Source: Toxonevra muliebris (Eukaryota; Arthropoda; Insecta; Diptera; Pallopteridae). From it: 64,000 nt of DNA. The DNA is taken from assembly GCA_963691655.1 (NCBI GenBank), contig OY829328.1, positions 74,094,400 to 74,158,399 on the forward strand, in the 5' to 3' direction. The notes under the pieces were generated by a model. That model did not search any database. It was not told the DNA's origin and worked only from the letters and a program-made list of their open reading frames with translations. Shown here piece by piece: positions 59,736 to 64,000 of this stretch. Position numbers and translations under genes: made by a program. How positions within the stretch are numbered: position 1 is the stretch's first letter; each line of letters starts with the position of its first letter.

Positions 59736-60938
59736 CAGGGCTGTAGCTAGGATTTCTTTTCGGGGGGGGGGGGGGGGGGGGGAGGGGGAGGTTTCATTCG
59801 AAGAAAATTTACCTTGACTTGTCATTACTGATGATGAGCCCGACCTCAAAAAAATTAACAAAAATACTAAAAATAGTCAGAGGCTCATTTTTTTGAAATG
59901 ATAAGGAATCCGGATGAAGTTGGCTTATATTCCCGAAATTCATGCAGTTACTGCATTGAAAGAGGTCTTCCGAGTCGGGGTGCTCTGAGCAATAATGCGT
60001 TAATTACATTTTAAGATTGTTTGCTAAAACTTTGAAGCTGATCCACTACTACTGCCCTACATCGGTTTTGCTAGTGTATATGAATAAATTTTTTATACTG
60101 AACACAAATCTGAGTTCAAAAATTTCTCATCACGCCACGTTTTAGAAAAAATGGGATTTAAAACCCTAAAATAGAATTTTTGGCCATTTTTAAAAATTGG
60201 AGAGCTGAACACTGGCGTGCTACAAACTTCGAAATCCAGAAATTATAGGCTGAATCATGCCCTTCCAAATGAGCCCTAAACCCGAAACTGTAAATCAAAA
60301 ACAGTTACTGACCTAGAAAAACTATAAATGCAGAATTGCTCAGCATCACCTTCTCTTTTTGTATCCAAAGTCAAACCTCATGTCAAAGAAAACAAATCGG
60401 ATCTGGTTGCATAGTGTAACTAAGATTTCAAGTTTATTTTTTTATATTTGACTTTTTAGAAATTAAACCGATGAAAGTAAAAAATATTTAAAAACTGTTC
60501 AATAGATTTTATTTGGACTTTTTTTTCAACCACTGGCAATTAATATGAAAAAATAGAAGAAAGTTTTCACATTTCATAATGACGACCTCGATAGCCTTTT
60601 GGATAGTGCACTGGGAAGTTCAGGTTCGATTCCCGTCTTCGTCTGGTGGTTAATTTTCATTACTTTCTTATATTCACTATCAATATGAAGTGTATGAGAA
60701 TTATAAGATAGTGTACAAGTACACACATTGGTTGGTAATGGCAAAACCACCAAGCCGATAAAAAATTGCCACACCGCCGTTCGGAATCGGCGTTAAACTG
60801 TTAGTCCAACTATCTGGTATCACAATGGGCCGTTCAGACTTAAGTGTGTCTCTCGACAGCCACTCCAACCTAACCTAACCTTCCACATTTCGGGGGGGGG
60901 GTCAGAACCCCCAAAACCTCCCCCTAAATACGGTCTTG
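59736..60938. mobile_element. hAT-type MITE, copy 2, carrying a SINE
   Basis: Termini CAGGGCTGTA and TACGGTCTTG match copy 1 (53579-54573). It is flanked by ATACACGG (59728-59735) and ATACAAGG (60939-60946), a 7/8 match 8-bp duplication. A long G-run lies at 59762-59780, and the same GTCAGAACCCCCAAAACCTC end is present. Relative to copy 1 it has lost a segment after the G-run and gained the SINE at 60576-60880. No ORF. Confidence 0.85.
60576..60880 (+). mobile_element. Intact tRNA-derived SINE
   Basis: The tRNA-like head has a box A-like TGGATAGTGCACTGG (60600-60614) and a perfect box B GGTTCGATTCC (60625-60635), the internal RNA polymerase III promoter. The body includes TTGGTTGGTAATGGCAAAAC. 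The tail ends CCAACCTAACCTAACC. It is flanked by TTTCACATTTC (60565-60575) and TTCCACATTTC (60881-60891), an 11-bp duplication with one mismatch, and copy 1 of the hAT MITE shows the empty site. The 3' region shares ATCACAATGG and TTAAGT...TCTC with the 3' end of the LINE at 15-1999. Confidence 0.88.
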
Positions 60939-61425
60939 ATACAAGGAGTCATACAACAGAGACAAACATTTTCCCCACCCACACATACAGACATTCATAC
61001 ATACATAAATAATTACCTACATTTAAACACAATTGCATGCTTCGTTTATTATTGAAGATTGTCGCTGTTGTTCATTTGATTGCATGCCAATGCATTGTGC
61101 TGTAAAATTAAAAAACAACCACAACAACAGCAACAAAAATATGCAACATAAATTGTTTATCGTGTAAAAAACACCTTGACAATCCCTTTTGGGTTATATG
61201 ATTTGGTTTGTTTTCCTTTTTTTTTTAATAAAATAAAAGACCAACTGGAGTTGAACGTGCGATGTATAATTTCATATGAGAAGTAAAGAAGTAATCGAAC
61301 AAGTAAAAAATAATGTATTAATTTAATTAACTTCATTGGATATGTTGAAATATGATTAATTTTGTTGGCAACATATGACAGAATTTCATAATTATGCTTG
61401 AGGTTAAAAGAAGGAATAAATTTTT

Positions 61426-62108
61426 TTGATGTTATGGAAGAAGAAATCTGCACTAACCCTGTCTACACCTAATGGACCCAAGCGGGGCACAAGATCGTCG
61501 AAACAAAAGTTTGTTGCTGTTCCCACTAATCCAGTTGTTGCCTCATCTATTGCTATTGATGCTGCTGCTTTGCGTCGTACATTTGCAAATTTATATAATT
61601 ACTCGCTTGAAATAGATGCTTCTGTCGATCTTCCAGTTGCTACACCTGCAGATTTGTCTAGTCAAATCGATGTTCTTGTTTAAGTTCCAGTTGTTGCACC
61701 TGTACTGCGTACGAGAATGGATACTGTTTCTAATAACGCTGATGTTGCCTAATTTTCTTATGCTGTTATTGCTGCCACAAGACCTTCACTTTCAAATGCA
61801 GTGCGATATGGTGATCGATATTGAGCACTTAGCTGCTTTTTGTTCTCCTATTCTGTCAACTTGCGATGAAAAACCACATTCTTTCAGTCTGTTAGTGATT
61901 CTTGTACGTATCGATTTTTATTTCGAGGATAAATGGGTCGACATCTGTATCTAACGGTGCCGTTTACATCAACTATAAACTTGGTCCAACTTTGACTGAA
62001 CTCAAATGCATCAAGCTTGCTGGTAAATTTGAACATGAAATTACATCATTCAATATCTTTCATACTACTTCTGAGTTTTATCATATGATGTTCTTAGAGG
62101 AAAAGTGA
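61426..62108 (+). pseudogene. Retroelement ORF1-like remnant
   Basis: Frame 61426-61683 is Pro/Ala/Ser-rich (PNGPKRGTRSSKQKFVAVPTNP...AALRRTFANLYNYS). After two frame changes the segment 61902-62108 reads SVSNGAVYINYKLGPTLTELK...GKFEHEITSFNIF. This resembles the RNA-binding-like fold near the C-terminus of LINE ORF1/gag proteins (VYISxLxPxTTxxxL). Internal stops are visible. The assignment is by pattern only; it could be another retroelement gag. Confidence 0.4.
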
Positions 62109-62224
62109 AACATAAAATTTATTAGAGGAAAAGGTAAATGGAAGTCTCGTTCTGCTTTGCCTATTTGATTTTTTATGTGTGCGTAAGTTACAACTCTTCG
62201 TGCGTACTCGGCTATATCGCTGTA

Positions 62225-62440
62225 GTTGGCAAGTACCCAATAAACATTTAGGCTGGAATTAAACTTGAGGTCAAGTTGAGAATTAATATGATTCTCCAAT
62301 CTCCAACGTTAATTCTCAACAGTAACTCCACTTGAGAATCATAGCATTCTCAACAAAAACGGCACATTTTCATATATGAAAAACGGTATGATTCTCAAGT
62401 TAAGAAAATTATAATTCTCAAGTTGAAGGCTCAAATGCTC
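62225..62440. repeat. Cluster of TTGAGAAT / ATTCTCAA inverted motifs
   Basis: The octamer and its inverse recur about nine times within 200 bp (near 62275, 62293, 62309, 62331, 62347, 62392, 62417 and others), so many alternative hairpins are possible. Cause unknown; perhaps a decayed MITE end. Confidence 0.5.
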
Positions 62441-63173
62441 ATCCTTAGCAGTTGCGAAAAAACAAATCCCTAGGAAACTACTTTCGAGACCTGTCTAACC
62501 TCTCGTCAACCTCTGTCAAACCGAACAAGCTCCTTAACAACCTTAACTCTACAAAGTGGATTTAGTTCAGAGCTGTAAAAGACTGCAATCAATTGCGATT
62601 TTAAATCACTGAAGTCACATTCAATGAATAGCATTTTGCGATTGCATTCATTGAATAGCAAATTTGACTAAAGATTGTAAAATTGAAATCATTAATCATT
62701 TCCCAGTCATTGACTAATTAATCATTTAGTTAATCATTTCCCAGTCATTGACTAATTAATTATTTAGTTAAATCATGTGTGAAAACGCTTTAAATGAACA
62801 AAATCATCTTACTTACTTGTACAATCATTTGGTATAAAGACAAGACTTGTAATGATAGTTAGCAAAGCAATTCAACAGTTTTCCCTTGTTTACTATGGTC
62901 ATCCGCTCAAAGAAAAAATGTATGGTCTCATTGCATTTAACGACCGGAAAAGAAACAACAACTGGTAACATTATACTTTTGCTATATACTTCTCGACATA
63001 TATAAAAATAAATATGTATACCTAGTTTACCGGGAAGTAACTAACAGTGGCCGAAGTCTCAAAGTAACAGACATACTACGAAAGTAATTAGTTTGAGGGA
63101 CTCCTGTAATACTGAAACTCGTTCGATAATATAACGAATTAGTGTCTTAATTGATTTTAGTTGTTTTTGACAT
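62441..63173 (+). other. Unassigned intergenic sequence
   Basis: Contains a 43-bp near-perfect direct repeat around TCATTTCCCAGTCATTGACT (62697 and 62737). No gene is recognised. Confidence 0.5.
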
Positions 63174-63771
63174 TTGAGAGGCTGAGAGGAAAAGTGATAT
63201 AACTTCTACGTTCAGAAAAAAGTGGAATAATTTTACTTAAGAGCAAAAGCAAAACGAAATATGTTCAGAACAAAAGTGAAACGAAATATGTTCAGAGCGA
63301 AAACGGAATAAAAAACTATGCTGTTCTTGCTCTGAAAGAATTGTTATACCATTTTTGCTCTTACTTTTAAGGCGTTTCATTTTCACTCTAAACCGTATTA
63401 CTTATGCCATTCTTGCACTAACACACTAAATTATTAAACTTTTGCTCTTATATAAATTTTAGCTCGCTTTTCCTCTCATCCTGTAAACCATTCGAAAGTG
63501 ATATAAAACCGAATCGTCCTCATTTGAGAGGCTAAGAGGAAAAGTGATATAACTTCCACGTTCAGAAACGAAATATGTTCAGAGCGAAAACGGAATAAAA
63601 AACTATGCTGTTCTTGCTCTGAAAGAATTGTTATACCATTTTTGCTCTTACTTTTAAGGCGTTTCATTTTCACTCTAAACCGTATTACTTATGCCATTCT
63701 TGCACTGACACTCTAAATTATTTCATTGTTGCTCTTATATAAATTTTAGCTCGCTTTTCCTCTCAGCCTGT
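63174..63771. repeat. Two-unit array of the 287-bp MITE
   Basis: Same outer termini as 58396-59280 (AGGCTGAGAGGAAAAG ... CTTTTCCTCTCAGCCTGT), with two units. Unit 1 has the same extra AAACGAAATATGTTCAGA duplication as the first unit of the other array, and the spacer between units (from 63482) is the same sequence. Flanking DNA is different at the two loci. Confidence 0.88.
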
Positions 63772-64000
63772 TATTTCTGCTTCTGATTTTTGTCTGATAT
63801 TACAGGGTTGACCATATTAGGTAGACTTATCAGACAACACTATAACTAGGACAAGAAACATCAGATCTACTAACGGCAACACGTTTTTGAATCCTCAGTC
63901 TTAGGAGATTTTTTTTATAGAGTAGTATATACCAATCGCATGCGCTAAAATGTTCACTTTTACATTAAGAAGTTATTTTGATGTTGTGAAACCGATTGTT

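Noticed and set aside
60600..60640. tRNA gene
   Set aside because: Box A/B-like sequence is the head of a SINE, without a foldable complete cloverleaf that I can see.
58698..63673. Repeated 65-codon ORF (MKMKRLKSKSKNG...)
   Set aside because: Identical position within each MITE unit; a passenger frame without domain or start context.

Overview
The window looks like AT-rich, transposon-laden chromosomal DNA of a higher (brachyceran) fly, possibly a tephritid. This rests on CAA/CAG-rich low complexity, GT-AG introns, a Drosophila-like receptor architecture, and many Tc1/mariner, hAT and LOA/I/R1/RTE-like elements. No bacterial operon, CRISPR array or rRNA is present.

The one host gene I can support is on the + strand: a rhodopsin-like (class A) G-protein-coupled receptor whose eight coding exons span about 4.16-39.04 kb. 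The exons are 4159-4380, 5108-5233, 8510-8626, 25290-25362, 25572-26017, 29043-29174, 29498-29623 and 38161-39036. All junction phases agree. The joined product is about 705 aa, with TM1-TM7, the DRY motif, the NPxxY motif, a His/Gln-rich third intracellular loop and a long Gly/Ser/His/Gln-rich tail. Intron 6 appears to be a GC-AG intron. The annotated stop (TAG, 39034-39036) is followed in the same frame by 105 further open codons (39037-39351) of similar composition, so stop-codon readthrough, or a recent nonsense change, is a serious possibility.

Introns 2, 3, 5 and 7 are swollen by repeats. Upstream of the gene (1-3930) lie a LINE with a perfect 12-bp target duplication, a mariner relic and a DUF4780-like retroelement ORF. 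Intron 2 holds an RTE-like fragment and a TTAA-bounded MITE. Intron 3 (16.7 kb) holds a hAT-like element with 8-bp duplications, several LINE fragments, two Tc1-like elements and a polyA-tailed R1-like LINE. Intron 5 holds a 2.46-kb inverted-repeat element with two tandem arrays. Intron 7 holds a heptamer array of about 1.6 kb and a three-deep nest: mariner inside a tRNA-derived SINE inside a LINE.

Downstream (39.4-64 kb) there is a 23-bp minisatellite, more LINE and Tc1/mariner copies, a mariner nested in a long-inverted-repeat MITE, two copies of a hAT-type MITE (one carrying an intact SINE), and two related arrays of a MITE with 287-bp period. A short sequence, GCGTATGAGTAAC, recurs five times in unexplained places. 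Almost every transposase or reverse-transcriptase frame is broken; I saw no intact autonomous element.
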